From contig CAJWVZ010000019.1 of assembly GCA_913048385.1 (NCBI GenBank), positions 1 to 46,342 on the forward strand: DNA of 46,342 nucleotides, given 5' to 3'. Within the stretch, counting starts at the first letter, position 1. Every line of letters starts with the position of its first letter. Under the pieces are notes generated by a model. The model did not search any database and was not told the DNA's origin. It was given only the letters and a program-made list of their open reading frames with translations. Both the position numbers and the translations under genes were made by a program. Shown one piece after another: positions 23,765 to 32,288 of the stretch. Origin of the DNA: an uncultured Gammaproteobacteria bacterium. GTDB lineage: Bacteria > Pseudomonadota > Gammaproteobacteria > Pseudomonadales > Pseudohongiellaceae.

Positions 23765-24481
23765 GTGCTGCGATGCTTGGCTCGGTTAAGAAGACTTTTA
23801 AATCGAGGTAATTTTTTTGTTAGTGGTGAAAAATTCTCAACAGATTTCTTCGTCCCTAGTTTTAGAAATAAAAAATCAAAATTACTCGCCCCCCTATTGT
23901 TTGCAATTTTTGTCTCAAGCTGCGAGGAAAACGCGTTTGATCGAATGCCAGAATCTAAATCTCACACAGATAAAATAGGGACACATACTGACAGTAAATT
24001 AGTATATCGCAGGCATGATTATATGAATCAGTGGGCCGATAAAGATGGCGACTGTCGTAACCTTCGGCATGAGATGCTTATGCGTCAGAGTCTTGAGGAA
24101 GTGGTGTTTAAAAATACCCACAATTGTATTGTTGAGAAGGGTCTCTGGCTTGATCCTTACACCAATAGATTCATAAGACTTGCAAGTGATTTGGATGTAG
24201 ATCATGTGATTCCGTTGGCGTACGCCCATAAAAGTGGTGGAGCAAGCTGGACAACTATGAAGAAAAGAAGATTCGCGATGGATGAAACGAACTTGTTGTT
24301 AGTTGATGATGGGGAGAATAATCGTAAGGGCGAAAAGGGCCCGTCTCAGTATCTTCCTATTAAGAACTTTCAATGTAATTATGCTCAGATATGGCAAACT
24401 GTGTCAGAGAAATATAAACTCGATTTATCTTCCGTTGATCAAATGATGTTGGCTTCCATCCTAAATAACTGTCTAAGGTAA
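23765..24481 (+). CDS. Exported HNH-type nuclease, probable lipoprotein (DUF1524/GmrSD-C-like)
   Basis: The 238-residue protein has a hydrophobic segment ending FAIFVSSC, a plausible lipobox with C53. It then has a nuclease domain with LDVDHVIPLA (D146, H147 in the HNH/beta-beta-alpha core), FAMDETNLLLVD and NNRKGEKGPSQYLP, the asparagine and lysine-rich end of the motif. This is the layout of secreted DUF1524-type HNH nucleases. The GTG at 23765 leaves a long 40-residue leader, so the true start may differ, but no later start codon is obvious. A role in degrading external DNA for nutrients or defence is inference. The esterase gene follows after three bases. Confidence 0.8.
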   Translation: MLRCLARLRRLLNRGNFFVSGEKFSTDFFVPSFRNKKSKLLAPLLFAIFVSSCEENAFDRMPESKSHTDKIGTHTDSKLVYRRHDYMNQWADKDGDCRNLRHEMLMRQSLEEVVFKNTHNCIVEKGLWLDPYTNRFIRLASDLDVDHVIPLAYAHKSGGASWTTMKKRRFAMDETNLLLVDDGENNRKGEKGPSQYLPIKNFQCNYAQIWQTVSEKYKLDLSSVDQMMLASILNNCLR

Positions 24482-24484
24482 GCA

Positions 24485-25354
24485 ATGAAAAATTTGTTGG
24501 CTATATTTTTTCTTTTTTTCTGTGTTCCTGCCAGTGGGCTTGATATCGATTTCGGTCGGGGCGATGTGCCTGTTACTGTCTCGAAAAATTATAACGCTGA
24601 AAACCCAGCCCCCTTAATTGTTTTACTGCATGGATATGGAAGTAATGGACCTCAGCAAGATTTTTATCTTGGTTTAAGCAGAGTTGCTGATCGTTATGGC
24701 TTTCTCTTGGTCGCTCCGACTGGCACCCTCGAAGATCGGGGAGAGGGTTCGGGGCGTCGCCCTCGGACTTTCTGGAACTCGACAGGGGCATGCTGTGATT
24801 TTTTCGATACTCAGATCGACGATAACGGATATATTGTCGACATTATTACAAAAATGAAATCGGAGTATAACGTAGATGATAAAAAAGTTTTTTTGGTCGG
24901 CCATTCGAACGGTGGATTTCTCTCTTACCAAGTGGCTTACAAAAATCCTGGTCTCATTGCCGGAATCGCGAGTTTGGCTGGCGCTAGCCATTTTAAGGCT
25001 AGGGTAGCACCTGAAGGTGGTGTTCATGTGTTGCAGATACATGGCACTTTGGATTCGACTATTAAGTATGAGGGTGGCGATATTGGTGGTGTTAATTATC
25101 CCGGTGCTATGGAGAGTGTGTCTCAGTGGGCTAAATATAACGGCTGTCAGACACAGACAGGTGAAGGAGAGTCTCGGGATCTTGACTCTTCTTTAGAGGG
25201 TTACGAAACAATTGTTTCGACTTTTGTTTCGGGATGCCGGAGTGGGGGCTCGGGTGAGCTTTGGACCATATCTGGCGGTTCTCACATCCCCCGGGTCAGT
25301 AAATCATTTAGTTCTCAAGTTGTAGAGTGGCTCTACAGTCACTCCAAGCCTTAA
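24485..25354 (+). CDS. Secreted alpha/beta hydrolase, polyhydroxybutyrate depolymerase/feruloyl esterase (LpqC) type
   Basis: The 289-residue protein has a signal peptide (LLAIFFLFFCVPASG). The oxyanion-hole segment is VLLHGYGSNG, the nucleophile is S141 in GHSNGG, the acid is D190 in HGTLDSTIKYEG, and the histidine is in GGSHIP near residue 267. A paired cysteine motif GACCDFF (102-107) is typical of this esterase group. Substrates in the family include short polyesters and feruloyl esters. It starts three bases after the nuclease gene, so both exported hydrolases are probably co-expressed, suggesting scavenging of external polymers. Confidence 0.88.
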   Translation: MKNLLAIFFLFFCVPASGLDIDFGRGDVPVTVSKNYNAENPAPLIVLLHGYGSNGPQQDFYLGLSRVADRYGFLLVAPTGTLEDRGEGSGRRPRTFWNSTGACCDFFDTQIDDNGYIVDIITKMKSEYNVDDKKVFLVGHSNGGFLSYQVAYKNPGLIAGIASLAGASHFKARVAPEGGVHVLQIHGTLDSTIKYEGGDIGGVNYPGAMESVSQWAKYNGCQTQTGEGESRDLDSSLEGYETIVSTFVSGCRSGGSGELWTISGGSHIPRVSKSFSSQVVEWLYSHSKP

Positions 25355-25407
25355 AGGAGTATTGTGGATTGTCAAGCGCTCGTGATGCTTTAAGGAAAAG
25401 GTTATAG

Positions 25408-25932
25408 ATGAATATTTCAAGAACTTCTGTTTATCTGTATTCGTTTCTTGCAGTTGGGCTTGTAGCAACAGGTCTTACTGTTTGGTCATATTTTTGTCCT
25501 TGTGATCGCTCGCCGGGGTTTGTTTTGTTTGGTGAAAGGGTGGACGAGCCTATTGAAGACTGGGGTTTTGCGAATGATATTCCGTTATGCCAGCTTCAGA
25601 TTTGGGCCGGGTTAAGGCCTCATTCTATTAATCTGAATTGCATGGCGACGGCCGACGGAGAACTTTTTCTAAGTTGCAGTGTATGTGCAAGTAAGTATTG
25701 GGCGCAACAGGTTGGGAAACCTGAGCGTGGCGTTTTAAAACTCGGCGAAAAGATTTATCAGATATCTCTGAGCCGTGAGGACAGGAGTGAACGATTAAAT
25801 AAAGCTTGGCGGGCCCGGGTCTTAAAATTACAGACCCACGGTGGAGGCCCATATAATCCGGTGCCAGCCGTTGATGCTCAGCGGCCAAATCACTGGTGGA
25901 GTTTCCATGTGACTTCGCAGATCGCTTCTTGA
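25408..25932 (+). CDS. Membrane-anchored protein with a possible flavin-type split-barrel domain, copy 2
   Basis: The 174-residue protein has an N-terminal helix (LYSFLAVGLVATGLTVWSYF), then CPCDRSPGFVLFGERVDEPIEDWGFAND, ATADGELFLSCSVCAS and LKLGEKIYQISLSRED. The order and spacing match the protein at 10517: anchor, E-P-x-x-D-W-x-F, D-G-x-L-x-x-S, then K-I/I-D-G-x-x-Y-x-x-x-L-x-R. The two are probably distant paralogues. This copy has a cysteine pair CSVC after the DGELFLS strand that the other lacks. Cofactor and function are unproven. Confidence 0.65.
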   Translation: MNISRTSVYLYSFLAVGLVATGLTVWSYFCPCDRSPGFVLFGERVDEPIEDWGFANDIPLCQLQIWAGLRPHSINLNCMATADGELFLSCSVCASKYWAQQVGKPERGVLKLGEKIYQISLSREDRSERLNKAWRARVLKLQTHGGGPYNPVPAVDAQRPNHWWSFHVTSQIAS

Positions 25933-25969
25933 TCAGTTGAGCACGATGCTGCAGTTGCTTGAAGTTTAT

Positions 25970-25998
25970 ATTAGCTTTTAATTGGCTAATCATTTTTT
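25970..25998 (+). terminator. Weak candidate terminator after the 25408 gene
   Basis: ATTAGC (25970-25975) and GCTAAT (25985-25990) form a six-base-pair stem around a nine-base loop, with six T at 25993-25998. The stem is AT-rich, so its strength is doubtful. Confidence 0.3.
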
Positions 25999-26054
25999 AC
26001 ACAATTTTCAGATTTTTACTTAGACGTAAAAATAAAAAGGTATAGGAGAATAAA

Positions 26055-27101
26055 ATGAAAAAAATCGGTTTCCTATTTAGTTCGATATTAACAAGCTTAC
26101 TTTCCATCTCAGAGGTAGTCCACGCGCAAGCATACTCGAATCCGTATGCAACAGTTTCTCCGTGGGCAGAGCTTCCTGCCGGCAGAACCTTTGGTGCCGT
26201 TGGCGATACTGATGTTGATCCTGACGGGATTCATATATGGGCAGTGATTAGATGCGACGCAACATCTCGAGATCGGTTTGGAGATGAATGCATGGATTCG
26301 AACTTAGATTCAATTTTGAAGTTTAACCAGGCTGGTGAGGTGGTTGAGAGTTTCGGCGGAGGAATGTTTATTTGGCCGCATGGCATTGATGTCGATCCAG
26401 ATGGCAATGTTTGGGTGACCGACGCGGTAAACAACTCAAGGATCCCGGCGGGAGATGCGCGCGGGCACCTTGTTAGGAAATTTTCCCCTACCGGTAAAGT
26501 CTTGATGACCCTCGGGACTCCAGGTCAGGAGGGGAGCGGACCGAGTCATTTTACATCCCCAGCGGATGTCGTTGTTGGAGATGATGGAAATGTCTTTGTA
26601 GCCGATGGACATTATGAGAATGGTAATAGTCGGGTCGTAAAGTTTGATGCTAACGGAAACTTTGTAAAGGATTGGGGTAAGACAGGGTATGGCCCTGGAG
26701 AGTTTCGTGTCTTGCATACCATAGCTATTGATCAACGCGGTCGGTTATTTGTTGGTGACAGGTCAAACAACCGATTACAGCTCTTTGATCAAGAGGGTAA
26801 TTTCTTGGCAATGTGGACACAATACGGCCGGCCAAGTGGAATTTTTTTCGATGAGCACGATCAAATTTATGTTGCTGATTCAGAGTCAGATGATATACAA
26901 AATCCTGGATGGGAGATGGGTATTCGCATTGGAGATGCTGATAAAGGTTGGGTGAACCACTTCATACAGCTGCCGCAAGGTGATCCGCGAAATACTATTG
27001 GTAATGGTGCGGAATTTGTCTCGGTCGACGCGGCCGGCAATATCTATGGCGGAGAGCCCAGCACAAGGAAGCTTCAAAAATACGTTAGAGTGAGGCCTTA
27101 G
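26055..27101 (+). CDS. Exported six-bladed NHL-repeat beta-propeller protein
   Basis: The 348-residue protein has a signal peptide (FLFSSILTSLLSISEVVHAQA) and repeated NHL-type blades: FIWPHGIDVDPDGNVWVTD, FTSPADVVVGDDGNVFVADG, LHTIAIDQRGRLFVGDRSNNRLQLF and PSGIFFDEHDQIYVAD. The arrangement resembles the lyase propeller of peptidylglycine alpha-amidating enzymes, but I cannot confirm the zinc site. TAGGAGAA precedes the ATG. It could be a binding scaffold or a lyase. Its presence with copper type II-like monooxygenases further along the window is suggestive only. Confidence 0.85.
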   Translation: MKKIGFLFSSILTSLLSISEVVHAQAYSNPYATVSPWAELPAGRTFGAVGDTDVDPDGIHIWAVIRCDATSRDRFGDECMDSNLDSILKFNQAGEVVESFGGGMFIWPHGIDVDPDGNVWVTDAVNNSRIPAGDARGHLVRKFSPTGKVLMTLGTPGQEGSGPSHFTSPADVVVGDDGNVFVADGHYENGNSRVVKFDANGNFVKDWGKTGYGPGEFRVLHTIAIDQRGRLFVGDRSNNRLQLFDQEGNFLAMWTQYGRPSGIFFDEHDQIYVADSESDDIQNPGWEMGIRIGDADKGWVNHFIQLPQGDPRNTIGNGAEFVSVDAAGNIYGGEPSTRKLQKYVRVRP

Positions 27102-27194
27102 CCAGCGAATAGATAGACACTTTATTAGACAGTATTTTTGCCTAATGAAGTAGCATGCTTCTCAAATTAAAGATTATAAGAAGAGCAACTGACT

Positions 27195-27992
27195 ATGCTA
27201 GTGAAACAGATTCCAGTTCGTAATGCGTTGCGGAACTATATGTATCTTCTTGCTTGTGAAAATACCCATCAAGCCATTGCAATTGACCCCTTGGATTACG
27301 AGCTATGTCTAAAAACCGCAGCTGATTTAAACTGGCAAATCAAAATTGTTGCAAACACTCATCACCACCATGATCACATCGGCGGGAATGGCCCTGTGAT
27401 CGAGGCGACGGGGGCAAGACTTGTAGCGCATGCCCAGGCGACAGATGCAATACCTAATGTTGACCAGGGTCTAAGCGCGGGTGAAAATCTTGAGTGTGGG
27501 GATTTAAGTCTAAAAGTGATGGATACGCCAGGTCACACCATGAGCCATATCTGTCTTTATTTCGAGGGTTCTGAAGTCGCTGACCCTGCACTTTTTTGCG
27601 GAGATACTCTGTTCAACGCGGGTGTTGGCCGGTGCGATATAGGCGGCGCGCCAAAAATAATGTTTCAAACTTTTGATAAGCAGTTTTACCCCTTACGAGA
27701 TTCAGTACGCGTTTTTCCCGGGCATGATTATATTGAGAACAATCTCGGATTTACGCTCGATCGAGAGGCGGGTAACAAAGCAGCATCGGAGCTGAAGGAG
27801 AAGTTTGCCAAAGGGCTTAACGCGGAAAGCTTTGTCAGTACTATCGGATTAGAGCGGGAGATTAATGTGTTTTTCAGGCTTGATAAAACGGAGGTCCGCA
27901 ATGGAGTTGCATCGAGTCTAAATTTTAATTTAACGGATTTAGATGATGAAAAAACTTTTATTGGTTTGCGGCGTTTGCGCGACAACTGGTAG
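27195..27992 (+). CDS. gloB: Hydroxyacylglutathione hydrolase (glyoxalase II)
   Basis: The 265-residue metallo-beta-lactamase-fold enzyme hydrolyses S-D-lactoylglutathione in the methylglyoxal pathway. The metal motif THHHHDH (residues 55-61) provides H56, H58, D60 and H61. Further ligands are in DTPGHTMSH, in the FCGDTLFNAGVGRCD aspartate segment and in VFPGHDYIENN. The C-terminal helix pair with KTFIGLRRLRDNW is the glyoxalase II-specific domain. Length is normal for GloB. The GST-kappa-like gene 66 bases downstream also depends on glutathione. Confidence 0.93.
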   Translation: MLVKQIPVRNALRNYMYLLACENTHQAIAIDPLDYELCLKTAADLNWQIKIVANTHHHHDHIGGNGPVIEATGARLVAHAQATDAIPNVDQGLSAGENLECGDLSLKVMDTPGHTMSHICLYFEGSEVADPALFCGDTLFNAGVGRCDIGGAPKIMFQTFDKQFYPLRDSVRVFPGHDYIENNLGFTLDREAGNKAASELKEKFAKGLNAESFVSTIGLEREINVFFRLDKTEVRNGVASSLNFNLTDLDDEKTFIGLRRLRDNW

Positions 27993-28057
27993 CAAAGAGA
28001 CAAACATTTGGATGTATTCATTTAGGATATTATCCTTAAAAAAGTAGGCCGGGGTTA

Positions 28058-28651
28058 ATGCGAACGAAAATTGATTACTACTTGTCTTTAATTTCGCCTT
28101 GGTCTTATTTGGGCCATCAACGATTGTTGAATATCGCTGAAGATAAGGATATACCGATCTCGATATTTCCAATCGATTACTCAATAGTTTTCCCAAGTAC
28201 CGGAGGAGTGCCGTTACCTCAACGCTCTCAGCAACGACAGGATTATCGTATGCAAGAGTTACGACGCTGGAGAGAATTTCTTATGATTCCTTTGACACTT
28301 AGACCGAAGTTTTTCCCAGTTAATGATGAGCTCGCAGCGACTATGGTTATAGCGCTTCGGGAACATGATATGGGAGAAGCAATAAAATTTGCAGGCGCGT
28401 GCCTCTCTGGTGTGTGGGTCGAAGACAGGGATATTAGCAATCGGTCAACATTGTTAGAAATAGCAAAAGAGCAAAATATTGATGGCGACAGCTTGCTTAC
28501 GAGGTTTGAGGAAATGAGGTCGATCAGGAAACTAGATAGCGAGAATGCGATACAAAGGAGCGTCTTTGGTGCACCGACTTACGTTACAGATAAAGAAGTT
28601 TTCTGGGGACAAGATAGGCTAGAACTGCTGGAATATAAGCTTCGAGGCTAA
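28058..28651 (+). CDS. 2-hydroxychromene-2-carboxylate isomerase / GST kappa-like DsbA-family protein
   Basis: The 197-residue thioredoxin-fold protein has a large helical insertion. The catalytic-type serine lies in YLSLISPWSYLG (S13), replacing the CxxC of DsbA. The cis-proline loop is SVFGAPTYV, the hallmark of HCCA isomerase and GST kappa. The isomerase acts in naphthalene breakdown with glutathione, but many homologues sit in other settings and no naphthalene genes are seen here. Close placement after gloB suggests a glutathione-linked detoxification unit. A weak terminator overlaps its stop. Confidence 0.88.
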   Translation: MRTKIDYYLSLISPWSYLGHQRLLNIAEDKDIPISIFPIDYSIVFPSTGGVPLPQRSQQRQDYRMQELRRWREFLMIPLTLRPKFFPVNDELAATMVIALREHDMGEAIKFAGACLSGVWVEDRDISNRSTLLEIAKEQNIDGDSLLTRFEEMRSIRKLDSENAIQRSVFGAPTYVTDKEVFWGQDRLELLEYKLRG

Positions 28652-28670
28652 AAGCAAGAGCCTGCTTTTT
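28650..28670 (+). terminator. Short intrinsic terminator after the GST-kappa-like gene
   Basis: AAAAGCA (28650-28656) pairs with TGCTTTT (28663-28669) around a six-base loop, with T to 28670. It overlaps the stop codon of the plus-strand gene and lies between convergent genes, so it may serve both directions. Confidence 0.5.
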
Positions 28671-28711
28671 GTAAGCAAACTCTATTGATGGCCTACATGT
28701 CTACTTCTTCA

Positions 28712-29224
28712 CTATCCGAGGTAACCATGTTCCGCTATTTGTACTAAAATTCCATCGGGGTCGCTAAAGTATAATTGATCGCCTCCGCTTGTTCTGTTGG
28801 CGGCGTCCCTGTTTACGGTGGCTGAAATTTGATGCTCCCTTAGCTTTTCAGCGAGAGAATCTGGATCATAATTTTCAACGCCAATGCACAGATGATGCAT
28901 ACTTCCGGGATTAGATAAATTGTATAAACCAAGAAAGCTTTCGTCGCCAAGACCCATATTAATTCCGCCATTTGCTGGGCGACTTATAACCTTCAGCCCA
29001 AGAACTTTCTCATAAAAATCTGCTGATTGATTGACATCATTGACGGACAGCGAGACGTGATTCATAGAACGGCCGCTGGCAACGGGCGGGGGCTCTTGGC
29101 TATAAGCGCTTGAACCGGAGATAACGGCAGCAGACGCAACTAAAGATGAAACAAGCTCTCTTCGGTTTATTTTTTTCTGTTCATATTGACAAACTAAAGC
29201 TTCGATAAGATTAACATTTGCCAT
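28712..29224 (-). CDS. Exported VOC-superfamily protein with a Tat-like leader
   Basis: The 170-residue protein has a leader with NRRELVSSLVASAAVISGSSA, a twin-arginine segment followed by a modest hydrophobic stretch, after a 20-residue N-region. One VOC (glyoxalase/bleomycin) domain follows: MNHVSLSVNDVNQSADFYEKVLGLK, MHHLCIGVENYD and YFSDPDGILVQIAEH. Histidines in MNH and MHH and the last glutamate in IAEH are in normal metal-ligand positions, so a dioxygenase or isomerase is possible. Export of VOC enzymes is uncommon; another exported VOC protein lies at 36139. Confidence 0.8.
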   Translation of the reverse strand: MANVNLIEALVCQYEQKKINRRELVSSLVASAAVISGSSAYSQEPPPVASGRSMNHVSLSVNDVNQSADFYEKVLGLKVISRPANGGINMGLGDESFLGLYNLSNPGSMHHLCIGVENYDPDSLAEKLREHQISATVNRDAANRTSGGDQLYFSDPDGILVQIAEHGYLG

Positions 29225-29250
29225 AGGTCTCTTCCTTGATTAAATAAAGT

Positions 29251-29745
29251 TTATATTGGAGGTGAAGTTTTGTCCTTAAGCCAAAAAACTTGAAGACCAT
29301 AAAATAAGATATAGAGGATCAAAAAAGCTGACAAAAAATTAGAAAGTAAAGGGTCTTCAAAAGAATTTATGAAGGGGTCTCCAATCGGAAGTCGCCTCAA
29401 AAAGTCTGTGATCGCTGGAATCATGTGGAATAAAAGCGTACTAGTGTAGGCAAGTGCTTGGATGTATTTCGATAGCGATCCAAAAAGCTCAGTTTTTTCT
29501 ACGATTATTCCACCGAATAACGCAAACAGCGTCAGAACTCCCAGCACGTGTGCGATGCCAAATCCTCCTTGGTTGTATATGGCCAAAGCAGATGCGGCAA
29601 CCAAAAACGTTATGAGAATATAGACTTTACCTACAAGATTTTTCAAAGAGATAAATTGATATTTAAATAAAATATAAAAGCCGCTTAGGACAGCTAGTAC
29701 CCCTAAAACGGTATGAAACCAACCGAGTGGTGTCATGGCGGGCAT
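29251..29745 (-). CDS. Polytopic membrane protein, DUF2306-like
   Basis: The 164-residue protein has about five membrane helices. Histidines lie near helix starts: PLGWFHTVLGVLAVLSGFYIL, GFGIAHVLGVLTLFALFGG and STLLFHMIPAITDFL. Such histidines in a DUF2306-like protein may bind haem or copper, but this is not established here. It lies between the exported VOC gene and the radical SAM gene on the same strand, with 26 and 123 bases of spacing. Confidence 0.6.
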   Translation of the reverse strand: MPAMTPLGWFHTVLGVLAVLSGFYILFKYQFISLKNLVGKVYILITFLVAASALAIYNQGGFGIAHVLGVLTLFALFGGIIVEKTELFGSLSKYIQALAYTSTLLFHMIPAITDFLRRLPIGDPFINSFEDPLLSNFLSAFLILYILFYGLQVFWLKDKTSPPI

Positions 29746-29868
29746 AGATAGACTCCATTTAATGTAAAGAAGGGAGGAGTATGCCTGAAAACTTTTCTCG
29801 GAACTAGCAACTTTGTGATAGGTATTTTTCGGGGATGCTTTAAGTTAAGGGTCCCAAGATCAAAATTT

Positions 29869-30831
29869 TTATGAGCAACTGCCACCACCTAACATGCAGA
29901 ATTTTGAACAATGTGGATGGTTGAGGCTCACCGGTTTTAAGGATTCTTTCAAGGTTTTTCCAAGATTAAATCTTTGATCATAGGGAAGTAGAGTGCATGC
30001 CATGATTGAAACTCGAGTATCTTCCTTTCTTTTGACTGCCATGCGAGTGTTTGAGCACATTAATTCGTTCGGTTGCTTTCCCAGTATTTGCCAGCACTCG
30101 GATGTGACTTCGGGGACATCTTGTGAGTCGTCCATTTCGGGGAAGAGAACTAGATGCGACGTTTTGTTGGCATTAAGGTTAATCGATTCTTTTTTGAAAA
30201 GGGTTTGGTAGCCAGCCCGCATAGCGCTCTCACTCTCTCCCCAGTAGGTGCGGCCGGCAACACTAAAGTCAAATTCATTATCTGATAACCAACGTAGCCC
30301 CTGTAATGCGGGTTTCCACGAACGCTCCCCCCGCTCTTTTGTGTGTAGAGTTTCATCATAATGATCTAGAGATACTCGAACTTTTAAATGGTTTGGGTAT
30401 TGTTGTTTTAAATCAAGGAGATCTTTGCTTGCACTTAACATCGTCCTCATTGCGTTGGTAAGAATCAAGGCCCTGAAACCCTGTTGTAACGATAGGTAGA
30501 GCATTGGAATTAGGTCGCTATTGAGAAAAGGCTCGCCTCCCGTGAAACCAATCTCCTTTGTTAAAAACTGTTCTGTAGAAATTTCTTCAAGAATTTTTTC
30601 GACTTCGCTTATAGTGATGAATGATAAGCGATCATTTGTTGGCGTTGATTCGATGTAACAATTTTTACAACTAAGGTTGCAAAGTGTTCCTGTATTAATC
30701 CATAACGTTTCAAGATTTGTGGGGCTCACGGTCGCTCGGACTTTGCCATCGATAGTTAAATCTGGATTCTTGAATTTATCTTTGTTTAAGTTGTTGGAGT
30801 AAAGTTCGACAGTGTGGATAAGATTATTCAT
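29869..30831 (-). CDS. Radical SAM protein with an extra C-terminal cysteine cluster (SPASM-like)
   Basis: The 320-residue protein carries the radical SAM motif C51-x3-C55-x2-C58 (CNLSCKNC) and the GGE motif GFTGGEPFLNSD. The C-terminal half has additional cysteines (CSNTR, MACTL, then C308, C312 and C319 in the last 16 residues), fitting an auxiliary iron-sulfur cluster of SPASM or twitch type. Enzymes with such domains often modify peptides or proteins. There is no recognisable precursor peptide beside it. The upstream neighbour on the same strand is a haem-c/copper monooxygenase, separated by a strong hairpin. Confidence 0.85.
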   Translation of the reverse strand: MNNLIHTVELYSNNLNKDKFKNPDLTIDGKVRATVSPTNLETLWINTGTLCNLSCKNCYIESTPTNDRLSFITISEVEKILEEISTEQFLTKEIGFTGGEPFLNSDLIPMLYLSLQQGFRALILTNAMRTMLSASKDLLDLKQQYPNHLKVRVSLDHYDETLHTKERGERSWKPALQGLRWLSDNEFDFSVAGRTYWGESESAMRAGYQTLFKKESINLNANKTSHLVLFPEMDDSQDVPEVTSECWQILGKQPNELMCSNTRMAVKRKEDTRVSIMACTLLPYDQRFNLGKTLKESLKPVSLNHPHCSKFCMLGGGSCS

Positions 30832-30907
30832 TATTCCAAGTAGTAAATAACACCGTAAGTGACCTAGAGGTTTCTGAATCCTCAGAAAGGGAGTTTATGT
30901 GTTCTGC

Positions 30908-30934
30908 CAATGGCCTCTCTTTGAGAGGCCATTG
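30908..30934 (-). terminator. Perfect 12-bp hairpin just after the copper monooxygenase gene
   Basis: CAATGGCCTCTC (30908-30919) and GAGAGGCCATTG (30923-30934) form a perfect 12-bp stem with a three-base loop, four bases beyond the minus-strand stop. No T-run follows on either strand, so it is not a textbook intrinsic terminator. It may stabilise the upstream mRNA or pause transcription before the radical SAM gene. Confidence 0.6.
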
Positions 30935-30938
30935 ATTT

Positions 30939-32288
30939 CTATCTATTCGTCGCAACCGATCGCTGAATTTTGTCTTCACGCTTTTCTTTGAGGGCAATGA
31001 AGCCCTCTTCGTCCAAGTGAGTGACTGCAATCCATGCATGTGACATCTCATCGCCCGTCCTGCTGCCGCCGACAACCCACTGATCTGGGTCTGGGTTATT
31101 TGGGTTGTTGATGGTGTTGTCATACCATTGCTTCAATACAAGGACCGCTCCGGTGGGTAGCAACGGAGCACTATCAGGATCATAAATATGACTGTGATGC
31201 CAAGTAGCGCTCCAATTCGAAATTTGACTGACCTGCTCTGTCCGACCGGTGTCGGGATAAAAAATTTCAAGCGAGGCTGCATTCATTCGAAGATGCCCGT
31301 GGGGTTGAAAGCTATCGATACGAACTGGATGGTCAAAAGAATGGAAGCCTTGTGTCATGGCATAGCCATTGGGCGGTATGACCATATTAGCATTACGCTC
31401 GAGGGCTCCATCATATTGAATGTTATATTGAGCAAGATCTTGTTTGTAAACTTTTCCTTTCGATTGGTAGCCTTCATCGTGAAACCATAAGCCAATCTCT
31501 ACGACATTATCCTTGATCACCTCTCCTTCTGCCGTAGCTCCGACTCCACCAGGGAACATGTGGACGTTCCAAAGAATCTCTGAATTCGCAGGTAAAGTTC
31601 GACAAACACCATCAGGTACCTTTTCGCCCCACTTACCCATCGCGTATTCGGTCAGCATTCCATAGCGTTCTCTTTCTCCGCTAGAATTGATAATTTCAAC
31701 AGAGGAGTTTGCGTGATGCACCACCGCTCGAGCATCGCCACGTGGTTTTACCTGAACTGCTTTTATACATCGATCTTGCATGAGACCACTTGAGACGTAG
31801 TGCCTACTCCATAAATCATTCCCATTAGCAGGAATGTCCATCGATTCCGACGGTACAATCAAGTTGGGCTGCCCAAGTTCCGCTGCAAAGTTCCATTCAT
31901 TCGGATCTTTCAGTTCCGGCTTTTTTAATGCCCTCTCAGGATCCCCCATTGGGGCGCCTGCATCGACCCAAGCAACAATCTTATCTATTTCATCTTGCTG
32001 AAGTCTCCAGTCACCTAAAAGGTTCTGAATACCTATGCCATGATCATACGCATATGGGGGCATTTCTCGAGAGGCGACTTTTAACTGGATTAAGGGAGCC
32101 CAGGGACGTACTTGGTCATATGACTCAAATTGCATTGGACCAATCCCACCCTCTTGATGACAAACAACACAATTTTCATTGATGATACGACCTATCTCAC
32201 CATTATAGACAAGCTCGCTAATCTGAGCGGTTGCAAAACAGCTAAGGGAAGAGAAAATTAGGCAAAAAAGATTTTTTATTTTAATCAT
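30939..32288 (-). CDS. Exported haem-c/copper type II monooxygenase-like protein
   Basis: The 449-residue protein has a signal peptide (LFCLIFSSLSCFATAQ), a cytochrome c site CVVCH at 40-44, and a domain like the copper type II ascorbate-dependent monooxygenases (PHM/DBM). Candidate CuH ligands are H191-H192 (VVHHAN) and H243 (NVHMF). Candidate CuM ligands are H330 and H332 (PHGHLRM) and M415 (GDEMSH). All six expected ligand positions are thus filled, with the haem as a built-in electron donor. Substrate is unknown. The protein at 40943 shares the layout plus an N-terminal thioredoxin-fold domain. A 12-bp hairpin follows the stop. Confidence 0.85.
   Translation of the reverse strand: MIKIKNLFCLIFSSLSCFATAQISELVYNGEIGRIINENCVVCHQEGGIGPMQFESYDQVRPWAPLIQLKVASREMPPYAYDHGIGIQNLLGDWRLQQDEIDKIVAWVDAGAPMGDPERALKKPELKDPNEWNFAAELGQPNLIVPSESMDIPANGNDLWSRHYVSSGLMQDRCIKAVQVKPRGDARAVVHHANSSVEIINSSGERERYGMLTEYAMGKWGEKVPDGVCRTLPANSEILWNVHMFPGGVGATAEGEVIKDNVVEIGLWFHDEGYQSKGKVYKQDLAQYNIQYDGALERNANMVIPPNGYAMTQGFHSFDHPVRIDSFQPHGHLRMNAASLEIFYPDTGRTEQVSQISNWSATWHHSHIYDPDSAPLLPTGAVLVLKQWYDNTINNPNNPDPDQWVVGGSRTGDEMSHAWIAVTHLDEEGFIALKEKREDKIQRSVATNR

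Noticed and set aside
28058..28651. Naming the GST-kappa-like gene as nahD of naphthalene degradation
   Set aside because: No other aromatic-degradation genes accompany it, and the family is widespread outside that pathway.
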